Positions 42,467 to 51,576 of a stretch of 64,000 nt of DNA are shown here, piece by piece. The notes beneath the pieces were generated by a model, which was given only the letters and a program-made list of their open reading frames with translations, was not told the DNA's origin and ran no database searches. This stretch comes from Duganella rivi. Its GTDB lineage: Bacteria > Pseudomonadota > Gammaproteobacteria > Burkholderiales > Burkholderiaceae_D. The stretch lies in the NCBI RefSeq assembly GCF_009857435.1, contig NZ_WWCK01000004.1, positions 620,001 through 684,000 on the forward strand, written 5' to 3'. Each line of letters opens with the position of its first letter. Within the stretch, counting starts at the first letter, position 1. A program made the translations under genes and the position numbers.

Positions 42467-43603
42467 ATGAATGCGCAACTTGAACCCTTCCACGCCATCG
42501 CCATCAGCAAATTGGCGCACGCCCTGAAAGCCCAGGGCCGCTCGATCATCCATATGGAATTCGGCCAGCCGTCGACCGGCGCGCCTAAGCCCGCCATCGC
42601 CAAGGCGCATGAAGTGCTGGATGCGGAAAGCATGGGCTATTGGGAAAGCGCGCCGCTCAAGCAGCGGCTGGCGCAGTTTTATCAGGAGCGCTACGGCGTG
42701 CACGTGAGTGCCGACCAGTTCGTGCTGACCTGCGGCGCCTCGCCGGCGCTGGTGCTGGCCTTGAGTTCGCTATTCTCGCCGGGCGACCGCATCGCCATGG
42801 CGCGGCCCGGCTACGTGGCGTATCGCAATACGTTGAAGGCGCTGCACATGGAGCCGGTGGAAATCGCCTGCGGCGCGGACGTCGGTTTCCAGCTGACCGC
42901 CGCCGCGCTGGCCGCAGTGGAACCGGCGCCGCAAGGCGTCATCATCGCCAGTCCAGCCAATCCGACCGGCACGCTGATCAAGGCTGAGGAGCTGCAAGCC
43001 ATCGTCAAGGTGTGCCGCGAACGCGGCATCCGCATCATCTCGGACGAGATTTATCACGGCCTCAGCTACGTGGAACCGGCGCAGACCATCCTCGCCTACG
43101 AGCCGCAGGCGCTGGTAGTCAGCAGCTTCTCGAAATACTTCAGCATGGCGGGCTGGCGTCTCGGCTGGCTGCTGGCGCCGATGGAACACATCGAACGCGC
43201 GCAAGCCTACTGCGGCAATCTGTTCCTGACGGCGCCCTCATTGAGCCAACACGCCGGCCTGGCCGCGTTTGATGCGCTGGATGAACTGGAAAGCCACATC
43301 GACGTCTACCGCGAAAACCGCCGCCTGCTGCTGGCCGCCCTGCCGGAACTGGGCCTGACCACGGTCGCACCGCCCGATGGCGCGTTTTACATCTACGCCA
43401 GCATCGCACACCTGACCGACGACAGCCTGTCCTTCTGCAAGCGGCTGCTGGAAGACACAGGCATAGCCACTGCACCCGGCATCGATTTCGATCCGGTCGA
43501 CGGCAAGTACTTCATCCGTTTCAGCTTTGCGGTCTCCACGCCGGAGATCGCCGAAGCGATCCGCCGCCTGAAGCCGTGGTTCGCCGCCCAGCCAAAGCGG
43601 TAA
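42467..43603 (+). CDS. PLP-dependent class I/II aminotransferase
   Basis: 378 residues. Marks: MEFGQPSTGAPKPAIAKAHE, GASPALVLALSSLFSPGDRI, IIASPANPTGTLIKAEELQA, ISDEIYHGLSYVEPAQTILA and the PLP lysine in SSFSKYFSMAGWRLGWLLAP. It belongs to the aspartate/alanine-type fold I branch. The exact donor and acceptor cannot be read. The ATG at 42467 is supported by homology of the N terminus and by a perfect -10 directly upstream. An upstream frame from 42224 is antisense to the DUF748 gene and is rejected. Confidence 0.87.
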   Translation: MNAQLEPFHAIAISKLAHALKAQGRSIIHMEFGQPSTGAPKPAIAKAHEVLDAESMGYWESAPLKQRLAQFYQERYGVHVSADQFVLTCGASPALVLALSSLFSPGDRIAMARPGYVAYRNTLKALHMEPVEIACGADVGFQLTAAALAAVEPAPQGVIIASPANPTGTLIKAEELQAIVKVCRERGIRIISDEIYHGLSYVEPAQTILAYEPQALVVSSFSKYFSMAGWRLGWLLAPMEHIERAQAYCGNLFLTAPSLSQHAGLAAFDALDELESHIDVYRENRRLLLAALPELGLTTVAPPDGAFYIYASIAHLTDDSLSFCKRLLEDTGIATAPGIDFDPVDGKYFIRFSFAVSTPEIAEAIRRLKPWFAAQPKR

Positions 43604-43614
43604 GCGGCGATAAG

Positions 43615-43830
43615 CTATTGCTCGGTCATGCCCCGTAGGTTTTCGATATCGGCCACCGCGTGCCGCCAGGCGACCTCGGCATCGAGCACCGGCGCCGATT
43701 GCAGGCCGAGTTCTATATCCTTGAGCACTTTATTGCCGAGGGAGATCTTGTAGCGCAGCGCCGTGTATTCCACGTCATAGGTTCGCTTCAACCCTTGCGT
43801 GCGCGTGTAGGTGTCGTGAGAGGCAGGCAT
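43615..43830 (-). CDS. Small hypothetical protein
   Basis: 71 residues, behind a perfect TAAGGAGG-type site 5 bp from the ATG. It starts MPASHDTYTRTQGLKRTYDV, continues EYTALRYKISLGNKVLKDIE and ends HAVADIENLRGMTEQ. There is no signal or membrane segment and it is mixed alpha/beta. I do not recognise a family. It lies convergent with the aminotransferase (11-bp gap) and 37 bp before the 3' end of the molybdenum hydroxylase operon. It could be the last gene of its own short transcript. Confidence 0.65.
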   Translation of the reverse strand: MPASHDTYTRTQGLKRTYDVEYTALRYKISLGNKVLKDIELGLQSAPVLDAEVAWRHAVADIENLRGMTEQ

Positions 43831-43867
43831 ATATCCTCCTTATTCAGAACGTTGGTCTAGGATAGCA

Positions 43868-46063
43868 CTAACTCAGATTGGCTGGCATTTTTGCGATCAG
43901 CTTGTCCAGCGTGATCGGGTAATCGCGGATTCGCACGCCGGTGGCGTTGTAGATGGCGTTGGCCACCGCCGCCCCCACGCCGCAGATGCCCAGTTCGCCC
44001 ACGCCCTTGGCCTTCATCGGCGAGGAGATGGGGTCGGTTTCATCAAGGAAGATCACCTCCTGGTGCGGAATGTCGGCATGCACCGGCACCTCGTAGCTGG
44101 CCAGATCATGGTTGACGAAAAAACCGCCGCGCTGGTCGATCACCAGATGTTCCATCAAGGCTGCGCCCACGCCCATGGTCATCGCGCCGATGACCTGGCT
44201 GCGCGCGGACTTCGGATTGAGGATGCGGCCCGCAGCGCACACGGCCAGCATGCGGCGCACGCGCACTTCTCCCGTGGCGGCGTCAACACCGACTTCCACA
44301 AAATGCGCGCCAAAGGTCGATTGCTGGAACTTCTTGTCGAGATCGCCGTATTCCATGGTGTCCTCGGCCACCAGCTCGCCATTGGCCGCAGCCTGGGCCA
44401 GCGGCAGGATGCGGCCGTCCGCCCGCACCGAGCCGTGGGCAAATTCGGCCACGCGCTGGTCGAGACCCAGCTTTTGCGCCGCCAGCTCGCGCAGCTTGAC
44501 GCAGGCCGCGTACACGCCCGCCGTCGAACTGTTGCCGCCCCACTGCCCGCCGGAACCGGCGGACACCGGAAAGTCCGAATCGCCAAGCTTGACCACCACT
44601 TGCGTGAGCGGCACGCCCATCATCTCGGCCGCGGTCTGGGCGATGATGGTGTAGCTGCCGGTGCCGATATCGGTCATGTCGGTCTCCACCGTCACCACGC
44701 CCTGGCTGTCCAGGCGCACGCGCGCGGCGGACTTCTGCACCAGGTTGTTACGGAACGCCGACGCCATGCCGATGCCCACCAGCCAGCGGCCATCGCGCAT
44801 CTGGCCCGGCTGTGGATTGCGCTTGTCCCAGCCAAAGCGCTCTGCGCCGATGCGCAGGCAGTCGACCAGGCGGCGCTGCGAAAACTTGCGCTCGCGCTTG
44901 GCCGGATCCACGGTGGTGTCGTTGATGATGCGGAAAGTAATCGGATCCATCTTCAGCTTTTCCGCCATTTCATCCATGGCGATTTCCAGCGCCATCAGGC
45001 CCGGCGCTTCTCCCGGCGCGCGCATAGCGTTGCCCTCGGGAAGATCCAGCACAGCCAGCCGCATGCGCGTCATCCGGTTCGGCCCGGCATACAGCAGCTT
45101 GGTTTGCTGCACGGCCGTTTCCGGCTTGCCGTCGGGGAGATCGCCCGACCAGCTTTCGTGCGCGATGGCGCTGATCTTGCCTTCGCGGCTGGCGCCGATG
45201 CGGATACGCTGGATGGTGGCCGGCCGGTGCGTGGTGTTGTTCATCATCAGCGGCCGTTGCAACGCGACCTTGACCGGCCGCCCGGCAGCCTTGGCGCCCA
45301 GCGCCGCCAGCAGCGCCTCGGAACGCAGGAACAGCTTGCCGCCGAAACCGCCGCCGATGTAGGGCGACACCAGCCGCACCTTGTCCTCGGGGATGCCCAG
45401 CGTCTTTGCCATGTCGCCCTTGCCCCAGTTGATCATCTGGTTGGAAGTCCACAGCGTGAGCTTGTCGCCTTGCCACTCGGCCAGCGAAGCGTGCGGCTCC
45501 ATCATTGCGTGCGACTGGTCGGGCGTGGTGTAACTGGCGTCCAGCCGCACCGGCGCAGCGCTGTAGGCTTTGTTGAAATCGCCCACCTGCTGGTCTTTGT
45601 TTTCCTTGTCCTTGTCCGGCTTGGCCGTGTCGCGCACCTTGGCCAGATCGTAAGCGCCCTGCTGCTTGCTGTACTGAACCTGCACCAGCTGCGCAGCTGC
45701 GCGCGCCTGCTCGAAAGTCTGCGCCACTACCAGTGCAATCGCCTGATGATAGTGCTGAATCTCCGGCCCGCCCAATAGCCTGGCGGTGTTGAAATCGCCC
45801 TTGCCGAGCTTGCCTGCGGAATCCGCAGTGACGACCGCCAGCACGCCGGGCGCGCGCTTGGCCGCGCTCACATCAAGCGACGTGATGCGGCCCTTGGCTA
45901 TCGCCGCGCCGACCACATAGCCATAAGCAGCCGGCTTCTGATGTTCGTATGCATACGGCGCGGTGCCGGTGGTTTTGTAGGGGCCGTCGATCCGATCGGT
46001 GGCGCGGCCGATTACTTTCAGTTGATCGATGGGATTGGTGGTGGCAGGCGTGGTAAATTTCAT
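43868..46063 (-). CDS. Xanthine dehydrogenase family molybdopterin-binding subunit (PaoC-like)
   Basis: 731 residues from the ATG at 46063. The large subunit of a molybdenum hydroxylase: GRATDRIDGPYKTTGTAPYA at the N terminus, VQYSKQQGAYDLAKV, SPYIGGGFGGKLFLRSEALL, RAPGEAPGLMALEIAMDEMA, GTGSYTIIAQTAAEMMGVPL, and the final MKAKGVGELGICGVGAAVAN carrying the active-site Glu (GVGELG). It binds the Mo-MCD cofactor and oxidises aldehydes or related substrates in the periplasm. It is the last of three genes in the order FeS, FAD, Mo, as in paoABC/yagTSR. Confidence 0.9.
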   Translation of the reverse strand: MKFTTPATTNPIDQLKVIGRATDRIDGPYKTTGTAPYAYEHQKPAAYGYVVGAAIAKGRITSLDVSAAKRAPGVLAVVTADSAGKLGKGDFNTARLLGGPEIQHYHQAIALVVAQTFEQARAAAQLVQVQYSKQQGAYDLAKVRDTAKPDKDKENKDQQVGDFNKAYSAAPVRLDASYTTPDQSHAMMEPHASLAEWQGDKLTLWTSNQMINWGKGDMAKTLGIPEDKVRLVSPYIGGGFGGKLFLRSEALLAALGAKAAGRPVKVALQRPLMMNNTTHRPATIQRIRIGASREGKISAIAHESWSGDLPDGKPETAVQQTKLLYAGPNRMTRMRLAVLDLPEGNAMRAPGEAPGLMALEIAMDEMAEKLKMDPITFRIINDTTVDPAKRERKFSQRRLVDCLRIGAERFGWDKRNPQPGQMRDGRWLVGIGMASAFRNNLVQKSAARVRLDSQGVVTVETDMTDIGTGSYTIIAQTAAEMMGVPLTQVVVKLGDSDFPVSAGSGGQWGGNSSTAGVYAACVKLRELAAQKLGLDQRVAEFAHGSVRADGRILPLAQAAANGELVAEDTMEYGDLDKKFQQSTFGAHFVEVGVDAATGEVRVRRMLAVCAAGRILNPKSARSQVIGAMTMGVGAALMEHLVIDQRGGFFVNHDLASYEVPVHADIPHQEVIFLDETDPISSPMKAKGVGELGICGVGAAVANAIYNATGVRIRDYPITLDKLIAKMPANLS

Positions 46064-46067
46064 CGGT

Positions 46068-47021
46068 TCAGCCCTTTCTAGCATCGGCCAGCACGGCGGC
46101 TAACGTGCGCTGCACCAGCGTTATTTTGTAAGCGCTCTCCGCACTGGGCCTGGCGCCGGCCAGCAAGCGCTCGGCCACGGCTGGCGCGCCTTGCGCCATG
46201 CTGGCGTCAGCGGCCGGCATGCGCCATGGCTTGTGCGCTACGCCGCCGAGCGCCACGCGGCCGCCACCATCCGGCTGCACAATCGCCGCCACCGAAATCA
46301 GTGCGAAAGCGTATGAGGCGCGGTCGCGTACCTTGCGATAAATGTGCACACCGCCGCTGGGCTTGGGCAGCGTTACGGCGGTGATCAACTCGCCTTGCGT
46401 TAGAGCGTGTTCGATGTGCGGCGTGTTGCCGGGCAGGCGATGAAAATCCGCAATCGGGATGGTGCGTGTGGCGCCGTCCGGCTTGACGGTTTCGACAGTC
46501 GCATCCAACAACGCCATCGCTACCGCCATATCGCTCGGATGGGTGGCGATGCACGCCTCGCTAGCGCCGAGAATCGCATGGTTGCGGCTGTAGCCGCCGA
46601 TGGCCGAGCAGCCGCTGCCGGGATCGCGCTTGTTGCAAGGCTGGTTGGTATCGTAGAAGTAAGGACAGCGCGTGCGCTGCAACAGGTTGCCGGCGGTGGT
46701 GGCCTTGTTGCGCAGCTGGGCGGAAGCGCCGGCCAGCAAGGCGCGCGACAACACGGCGTAATCGCGCCGCACGCGCGGATCGGCCGCGAGGTCGGTGTTG
46801 CGCACCAGCGCGCCGATGCGCAAACCGCCGCCTGGGGTGGCCTCGATTTGATCGAGCGCGAGGCCGTTGACGTCGATGAGATGGGCTGGCGTTTCGATTT
46901 CCAGCTTCATCAAATCCAGCAGATTGGTGCCGCCGGCGATAAAGCGCGCGCCGGGTGTGCGGGCCGCCGCCGCTGCCGCCTCGGCGGGCGACTGTGCGCG
47001 CTGGTAGGTGAAGGCCTTCAT
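46068..47021 (-). CDS. FAD-binding subunit of a xanthine dehydrogenase family enzyme (PaoB-like)
   Basis: 317 residues. The FAD site shows [60 protein letters not shown] and a four-cysteine cluster in [20 protein letters not shown], which in PaoB holds an extra 4Fe-4S centre. The C-terminal half contains [20 protein letters not shown], typical of this subunit. It starts 4 bp inside the end of the FeS subunit gene and stops 4 bp before the Mo-subunit start, so the three are translated together. Confidence 0.9.
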   Translation of the reverse strand: MKAFTYQRAQSPAEAAAAAARTPGARFIAGGTNLLDLMKLEIETPAHLIDVNGLALDQIEATPGGGLRIGALVRNTDLAADPRVRRDYAVLSRALLAGASAQLRNKATTAGNLLQRTRCPYFYDTNQPCNKRDPGSGCSAIGGYSRNHAILGASEACIATHPSDMAVAMALLDATVETVKPDGATRTIPIADFHRLPGNTPHIEHALTQGELITAVTLPKPSGGVHIYRKVRDRASYAFALISVAAIVQPDGGGRVALGGVAHKPWRMPAADASMAQGAPAVAERLLAGARPSAESAYKITLVQRTLAAVLADARKG

Positions 47022-47647
47022 GTCGCCACCTCGGTAATCGCGTCGATGATATTGGAGTAGGCGCCGCAGCGACAGATATTGCCGCTCATGCGCTCGCGCA
47101 GTTCAGCTTCGTTCAGCAGCGGCTTGGCGGTGAGATTTTCGCTGACGTGGCTGGGAATATCTTGCTTGATTTCATCAAGCACTGCCACGGCGGAACAGAT
47201 CTGCCCCGGCGTACAGTAGCCGCATTGATAGCCGTCGTGCTTGATAAAGGCAGCCTGCATCGGATGCAATTTCTCCGGCGTGCCGAGGCCTTCAATGGTC
47301 GTGATCTTGCCGCCGTCGTGCATGACGGCCAAGGTGAGGCAGGAATTGATGCGGCGGCCATCGACAATCACCGTGCACGCCCCGCACTGGCCGTGAACGC
47401 AGCCTTTCTTGGTGCCGGTGAGATGCAAATGTTCACGCAAAGCATCGAGCAGCGTGGTACGCGTATCGAGTTCGAGCGTGTGCTGCTTGCCATTGACGCG
47501 CAGTGAGAATTTGCTGGTGGCGGGCGGAGCCGAGGCAGGCTCCTGCTGAGCCTCGGCCGCCAGGGGAACCGCTGTGGCCGTGGCCGACAACGCGCCCGCA
47601 ATCAACAAGTTCCGCCGTGAAAGACTAACGCCGCAAAGATCATCCAT
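47018..47647 (-). CDS. 2Fe-2S subunit of a xanthine dehydrogenase family enzyme, Tat-exported (PaoA-like)
   Basis: 209 residues. The N terminus has a twin-arginine signal ([17 protein letters not shown]) that would export the folded complex. The first 2Fe-2S cluster is in [20 protein letters not shown] plus a later NSC, and the second in [15 protein letters not shown] with [13 protein letters not shown]. The hydrophobic Ala/Pro linker at residues 30-45 marks the periplasmic family. It is the first gene of the three-gene operon and would pass electrons from the Mo centre to FAD. Confidence 0.92.
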   Translation of the reverse strand: MDDLCGVSLSRRNLLIAGALSATATAVPLAAEAQQEPASAPPATSKFSLRVNGKQHTLELDTRTTLLDALREHLHLTGTKKGCVHGQCGACTVIVDGRRINSCLTLAVMHDGGKITTIEGLGTPEKLHPMQAAFIKHDGYQCGYCTPGQICSAVAVLDEIKQDIPSHVSENLTAKPLLNEAELRERMSGNICRCGAYSNIIDAITEVAT

Positions 47648-47768
47648 ATCGTCGCATCCTCTAGCCTGTTGGGAGAACGGCCAGTGTAAATGCGATACGG
47701 ATTCAGGTTAAACACTGTTGATCCAGGTCGTTGACAGCTTTTCTGACAGGCTCACAGACGGGTGACAG

Positions 47769-48458
47769 TCAAACCTCGCATAAGCGCCGTGTCCAGTCCT
47801 CAACCTGCCCCTGTTGAACGCGCCGTTCAAACGTCGTCCGCCAGTTCGAAGACAATTGCTCTATCCGCGACGCTTGCTGCCACTCGTCCCGCTGCAAGCG
47901 CTGCGAAAACAGCGCGGCAATCAAGCGCTGCATCGGCCATTCCGGCCGTGGACGCTGCACCAGTTCAAACTTATCGTGCTGCGCAATCCAGCCTTCGCAC
48001 AGCACACGGTAATACCAGCCCGTTGCGCCAGCGCTTTGCATATTGAGCGCGGCATCGTCGCGCTGCAAGCGGCGATTCAATCGCCAGCACGGCTGCCTCC
48101 CCTGCGACACTTGCACCAGCGCCGATCCAACTTGGTAAATATCGCCGATGCAGACATCCTGCTCCGTCATGCCGACGGTAGATACATTCTCGCCGAACGC
48201 CCCCGGCGCCATCGCCACCGGACTGGCCGGGTACAGCGAGCGCCAGTAGCCGTAGTGCTCTGCCGCGTAATGATGCAAAGCCTTCTCAGGCCCGCCGTGA
48301 TACATGCGGTCGCCCTGCTCATCGCCGTGAAGACCGTTGAACGAGAGCCACACCTTGCCCGCGTGCGCCGTCTTCACGATGCCGCTCATCACCTCGTCAT
48401 GCCCCGCGCGCAGCAGCGGCTTAGCCTTGCCGATAAACAGCGACGCAATCTCGCTCAT
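47769..48458 (-). CDS. MOSC-domain protein (YiiM-like)
   Basis: 229 residues from the ATG at 48458. A 4-bp overlap with the amidotransferase stop and the family N terminus (MSEIASLFIGKAKPLL) support it over longer frames. MOSC marks: FNGLHGDEQGDRMYHGGPEK, ALHHYAAEHYGYWR, GAFGENVSTVGMTEQDVCIG and the key cysteine in SQGRQPCWRLNRRL. MOSC proteins carry sulfur or bind the molybdenum cofactor, and YiiM detoxifies N-hydroxylated bases such as 6-hydroxylaminopurine. Its position just upstream of a molybdenum hydroxylase operon makes a Moco link plausible. Confidence 0.88.
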   Translation of the reverse strand: MSEIASLFIGKAKPLLRAGHDEVMSGIVKTAHAGKVWLSFNGLHGDEQGDRMYHGGPEKALHHYAAEHYGYWRSLYPASPVAMAPGAFGENVSTVGMTEQDVCIGDIYQVGSALVQVSQGRQPCWRLNRRLQRDDAALNMQSAGATGWYYRVLCEGWIAQHDKFELVQRPRPEWPMQRLIAALFSQRLQRDEWQQASRIEQLSSNWRTTFERRVQQGQVEDWTRRLCEV

Positions 48459-49132
48459 TTCAGCCACGCCTCGATCACCGCCCTGCCAGCGCGGCCAAGA
48501 TCTTCGCCATAACGCTGCGTATCTTCGCGCAAGCGATGGAGGTCGACACCCGCCTGCTGCAACTCCACCGCATGCCCGGTCAGCCACTGCTCCAGTGCAG
48601 CCGGCTCAAACTCGGCATGGAACTGAATTCCCAGCACATGGTCGCCCACCACGAACGCCTGACACGGCGTACCCGGCGTCCAGACTATCGACGGCACACC
48701 TTCGGGCAAGCGGATATTGTCGCCATGCCAGTGCAGCACCGGCACGCCGCGCAGATGCGCCAGCGGGCCGGCATGCTCGCAAATATCCACCGGCGACCAG
48801 CCGATCTCCTTGCCCGCCTCACGACCAGCCACCTCGCCGCCCAAGGCCACCGCAATCAGTTGCGCGCCAAGGCAGATACCCAGCGTCGGCTTCTTCAATT
48901 GCATGCGCAGCTTGATGCCGGCGATCTCATCGGCCAGCCACGGATACAGGGCGGTGTCGCCGACTCCGATCGGCCCGCCGAGCACCACCACCAACTCTGT
49001 CTCGCGCCATTGTGCCTCAGTCAGCGGCTTGCTCCCATGCTGATAAACGATTTGATAGCCGCGCGCCTCCAGCGGCGCGGCAAACGTACCGAGATCTTCA
49101 AAACCAACGTGATAGAGAGCGATGCATTTCAT
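48455..49132 (-). CDS. Class I glutamine amidotransferase
   Basis: 225 residues. The triad is visible: Cys87 in TLGICLGAQLIAVALGG, and His172 and Glu174 in LGIQFHAEFEP, plus VVVLGGPIGVGD at the N terminus. This is the free-standing GuaA-like amidotransferase group (glutamine hydrolysis, partner unknown). A possible role is gamma-glutamyl cleavage or ammonia supply to a synthetase, but none is encoded nearby. It overlaps the MOSC gene start by 4 bp, so the two form a pair on one transcript. Confidence 0.87.
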   Translation of the reverse strand: MKCIALYHVGFEDLGTFAAPLEARGYQIVYQHGSKPLTEAQWRETELVVVLGGPIGVGDTALYPWLADEIAGIKLRMQLKKPTLGICLGAQLIAVALGGEVAGREAGKEIGWSPVDICEHAGPLAHLRGVPVLHWHGDNIRLPEGVPSIVWTPGTPCQAFVVGDHVLGIQFHAEFEPAALEQWLTGHAVELQQAGVDLHRLREDTQRYGEDLGRAGRAVIEAWLK

Positions 49133-49226
49133 GACTCACACCTTTAAAATAGGAGTCCTAACTATATCACAAAAAAAGAAAAGCACATGGCGGGCCGAAA
49201 AATGGCTCGCCAGTGCTCTCGCGTGA

Positions 49227-49439
49227 TTATCCCTTGCTCGCCTCGGCGGTTAGCGCGGCGATGATCGTATCGGCATAGGCTCTTGGGAAGGCAACGATAG
49301 CATCCTCCTCACCCGCAAAGCCCTGCTGGCGAATCACAATCTCGCCACGCACATTGGTGTAGATCGCAATCGCATCGACCTGCTGCACGACGATGCTCTT
49401 TTGCTTCTCTGGATTCCAATCCCAATCGTTTGCCATCAT
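49227..49439 (-). CDS. Small hypothetical protein
   Basis: 70 residues, behind GAGAGG. It starts MMANDWDWNPEKQKSIVVQQ, continues VDAIAIYTNVRGEIVIRQQG and ends TIIAALTAEASKG. It is acidic and soluble and has an alternating beta pattern in the middle. I do not recognise a family. The second ATG at 49436 is an equal alternative start. It stands alone between the amidotransferase gene and the esterase gene. Confidence 0.65.
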   Translation of the reverse strand: MMANDWDWNPEKQKSIVVQQVDAIAIYTNVRGEIVIRQQGFAGEEDAIVAFPRAYADTIIAALTAEASKG

Positions 49440-49672
49440 GACCTCTCAAAAAATTGACGTCATATGATACCTTGATCGATGACTGCTGGAAACAAGCCGC
49501 CGCCGGGGCAAGGCATCCCTCCCATTTGCCCAGGCCCTGAGAAATCGAAAAATATTGCTTGCAATTTGATCGCACGCTATTTATTATGGCTTCACGCACC
49601 TAGGAGCAGCATCTCAAACTTGGAATAAATAGTTAGCGATCAATTAGCCAACAACTTAAATAAGGACATATC

Positions 49673-50680
49673 ATGCAAACTCTGACCAAACTCTCCATCG
49701 CCTCCGCACTGGCCATCGCATCGAGCGGCGCTTTTGCCACCGACTACACTGGCGTTAATCCGCAAGTCGTCCCGTTCCTGAAGGCGATTGAGAATGCACC
49801 TCCACTGGAAAAAATGAGTCCTGCCGACGCCCGCCAAGTACTGGTCGGTGCACAGAAAGGCGCCGCCCTGCCCCAGGCCGACGTGTCGGAAAAAGTCATC
49901 AAGGTTGATGGCAAAGACGTGAAACTGCACATCGTCCGTCCAGCCGGCGCCAAGGGCACGCTGCCTGCCTTCATGTTCTTCCACGGCGGTGGCTGGGTAC
50001 TCGGCGACTTCCCTACCCACGAGCGCCTGGTGCGCGACCTGGTAGTGAACTCCGGCGCCGCCGCTGTATTTGTCGATTACACGCCATCCCCGGAAGCAGG
50101 CTATGGCGTCGCCATCAACCAGGCTTACGGCGCAACCAAGTGGGTGGCCGCACACGGCAAGGAAATCAATGTCGACGGCAGCCACCTGGCAGTGGCAGGC
50201 AACAGCGTGGGCGGCAACATGGCGGCCGTGGTGGCGCTGATGGCCAAGGAGCAAGGACAACCGAAGCTGCGCGCGCAAGTACTGCTGTGGCCTGTGACCG
50301 ATGCTAATTTCAACACCGGTTCGTACCAGCAATTCGACAACGGCTACTTCTTGACCCGCAATATGATGAAGTGGTTCTGGGATAACTACACCACCAGCGA
50401 AGCGGCACGCAACGAAATCCACGCCTCGCCATTGCGCGCCACGGTCGACCAGTTGAAAGGCCTGCCGCCAGCGCTGGTTCAGACCGCCGAGTTCGACGTC
50501 CTGCGTGATGAAGGCGAAGCCTACGCCCGCAAGCTTGAAGAAGCCGGCGTTCCGGTTACCTCGACGCGTTACAACGGCCTGATCCACGATTACGGCCTGC
50601 TCAACCCGATCTCCAGCGTGCCGGCGGTGCAAGGTGCGCTGCGTCAAGCCGGTGCCGAGCTGGCGTACCGCCTGAAGTAA
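49673..50680 (+). CDS. Secreted alpha/beta hydrolase, HSL-type esterase
   Basis: 335 residues. A signal peptide (QTLTKLSIASALAIASSGAFA) is followed by the hormone-sensitive-lipase-type fold: HGGGW oxyanion motif (FMFFHGGGWVLGDFPTHERL), nucleophile in AVAGNSVGGNMAAV, the Asp in TAEFDVLRDEGEAYA and His in NGLIHDYGLL. It hydrolyses short-chain esters, probably outside the cytoplasm, so acetyl-type or xenobiotic esters are likely substrates. The 233-bp gap before it contains a T/A-rich stretch around 49578-49640 that could hold the promoter. I cannot pick out one. Confidence 0.88.
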   Translation: MQTLTKLSIASALAIASSGAFATDYTGVNPQVVPFLKAIENAPPLEKMSPADARQVLVGAQKGAALPQADVSEKVIKVDGKDVKLHIVRPAGAKGTLPAFMFFHGGGWVLGDFPTHERLVRDLVVNSGAAAVFVDYTPSPEAGYGVAINQAYGATKWVAAHGKEINVDGSHLAVAGNSVGGNMAAVVALMAKEQGQPKLRAQVLLWPVTDANFNTGSYQQFDNGYFLTRNMMKWFWDNYTTSEAARNEIHASPLRATVDQLKGLPPALVQTAEFDVLRDEGEAYARKLEEAGVPVTSTRYNGLIHDYGLLNPISSVPAVQGALRQAGAELAYRLK

Positions 50681-50730
50681 ATTGACCGGAATTGTGGGGC
50701 GGTGCCAGCTATGATTTTTAGATAGCTGCT

Positions 50731-50764
50731 ATAGTGAAACTTCTTCAGCGGAGAGTTTCACTAT
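50731..50764 (+). promoter_or_regulatory. Start-codon hairpin of the YoaK-like gene
   Basis: ATAGTGAAACT at 50731-50741 pairs perfectly with AGTTTCACTAT at 50754-50764. The 12-nt loop holds the GGAG ribosome-binding site, and the 3' arm includes the first two bases of the ATG at 50763. This would present or hide the start site depending on folding, the layout of a thermosensor or a translational operator. A second short repeat (AGCTAT/ATAGCT) lies just upstream. Confidence 0.6.
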
Positions 50765-51524
50765 GCCCCTCAATTTTTCGCGCAAGCTCACTGGCAGAAG
50801 CCGCAGCAAGGACGCGAATTTCCAGCTAGGCTGCGTACTGGCCTTCGTGGCAGGCGCAATCAACGCAGGCGGCTTTCTAGCGGTGCAGCAATACACATCC
50901 CACATGACCGGCATTGTTTCCGCCATGGCAGACCACATCGCCCTCGGCGCGTATGACCTGGTACTGACAGGCGCCGGGGCGCTGGTCTCCTTCCTGGTGG
51001 GGGCTGCATGCTCCGCAGCGATGGTCAACTATTCGCGCCGGCACTATATGCATAGCGAATATGCTTTCCCCTTGTTGTTCGAAGCCGGACTGTTGCTGTG
51101 CTTTGGACTGCTGGGTTCCAAGCTGGCCGCCATCGACGGCGTCTTTTTCTCGGTGACCGTGATGCTGCTGTGCTTTATCATGGGGTTGCAAAATGCGGTC
51201 ATCACCAAGCTATCGAATGCAGAAATCAGAACCACCCACATCACCGGCATCGTCACCGATATCGGCATCGAATTGGGCAAGCTTTTTTACTGGAATAGCC
51301 CTAGGATGGGCAGCACGTTGAAGGTGACGGCGGATAAGTTTCGGCTCAAGGTTCTAACCACGCTGGCCTCATCTTTTGCTATCGGCGCACTCGTTGGTGC
51401 GCTGGGATTCAAGCACGTCGGCTACGTCGCGACCGTGCCGCTAGCCTTGGTGCTGATGGCGCTCGTGATCGTGCCGGTGCTGGATGACTTCTGTGACTAC
51501 GTCCGCAAGAGCAAGACTAAATGA
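50763..51524 (+). CDS. DUF1275 (YoaK) family membrane protein
   Basis: 253 residues with about six membrane helices. Family marks: LAFVAGAINAGGFLAVQQYT, SHMTGIVSAMADHIALG, LLCFIMGLQNAVITKLSNAE and RTTHITGIVTDIGIELGKLF. YoaK proteins are uncharacterised inner-membrane proteins. GGAG precedes the ATG, but both lie inside a perfect hairpin (50731-50764), so translation is probably controlled. It stands alone, with 50 bp to the convergent NTF2-like gene. Confidence 0.9.
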   Translation: MPLNFSRKLTGRSRSKDANFQLGCVLAFVAGAINAGGFLAVQQYTSHMTGIVSAMADHIALGAYDLVLTGAGALVSFLVGAACSAAMVNYSRRHYMHSEYAFPLLFEAGLLLCFGLLGSKLAAIDGVFFSVTVMLLCFIMGLQNAVITKLSNAEIRTTHITGIVTDIGIELGKLFYWNSPRMGSTLKVTADKFRLKVLTTLASSFAIGALVGALGFKHVGYVATVPLALVLMALVIVPVLDDFCDYVRKSKTK

Positions 51525-51576
51525 GAACCGTCGCAATCGTTCTTGCGTGCCGGCGGTGTAGTTCCAGACCAATCAG

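Noticed and set aside
44063..45778. A 571-residue plus-strand frame opposite the Mo-hydroxylase subunit
   Set aside because: Shadow frame. The minus strand carries an unmistakable xanthine dehydrogenase family protein.
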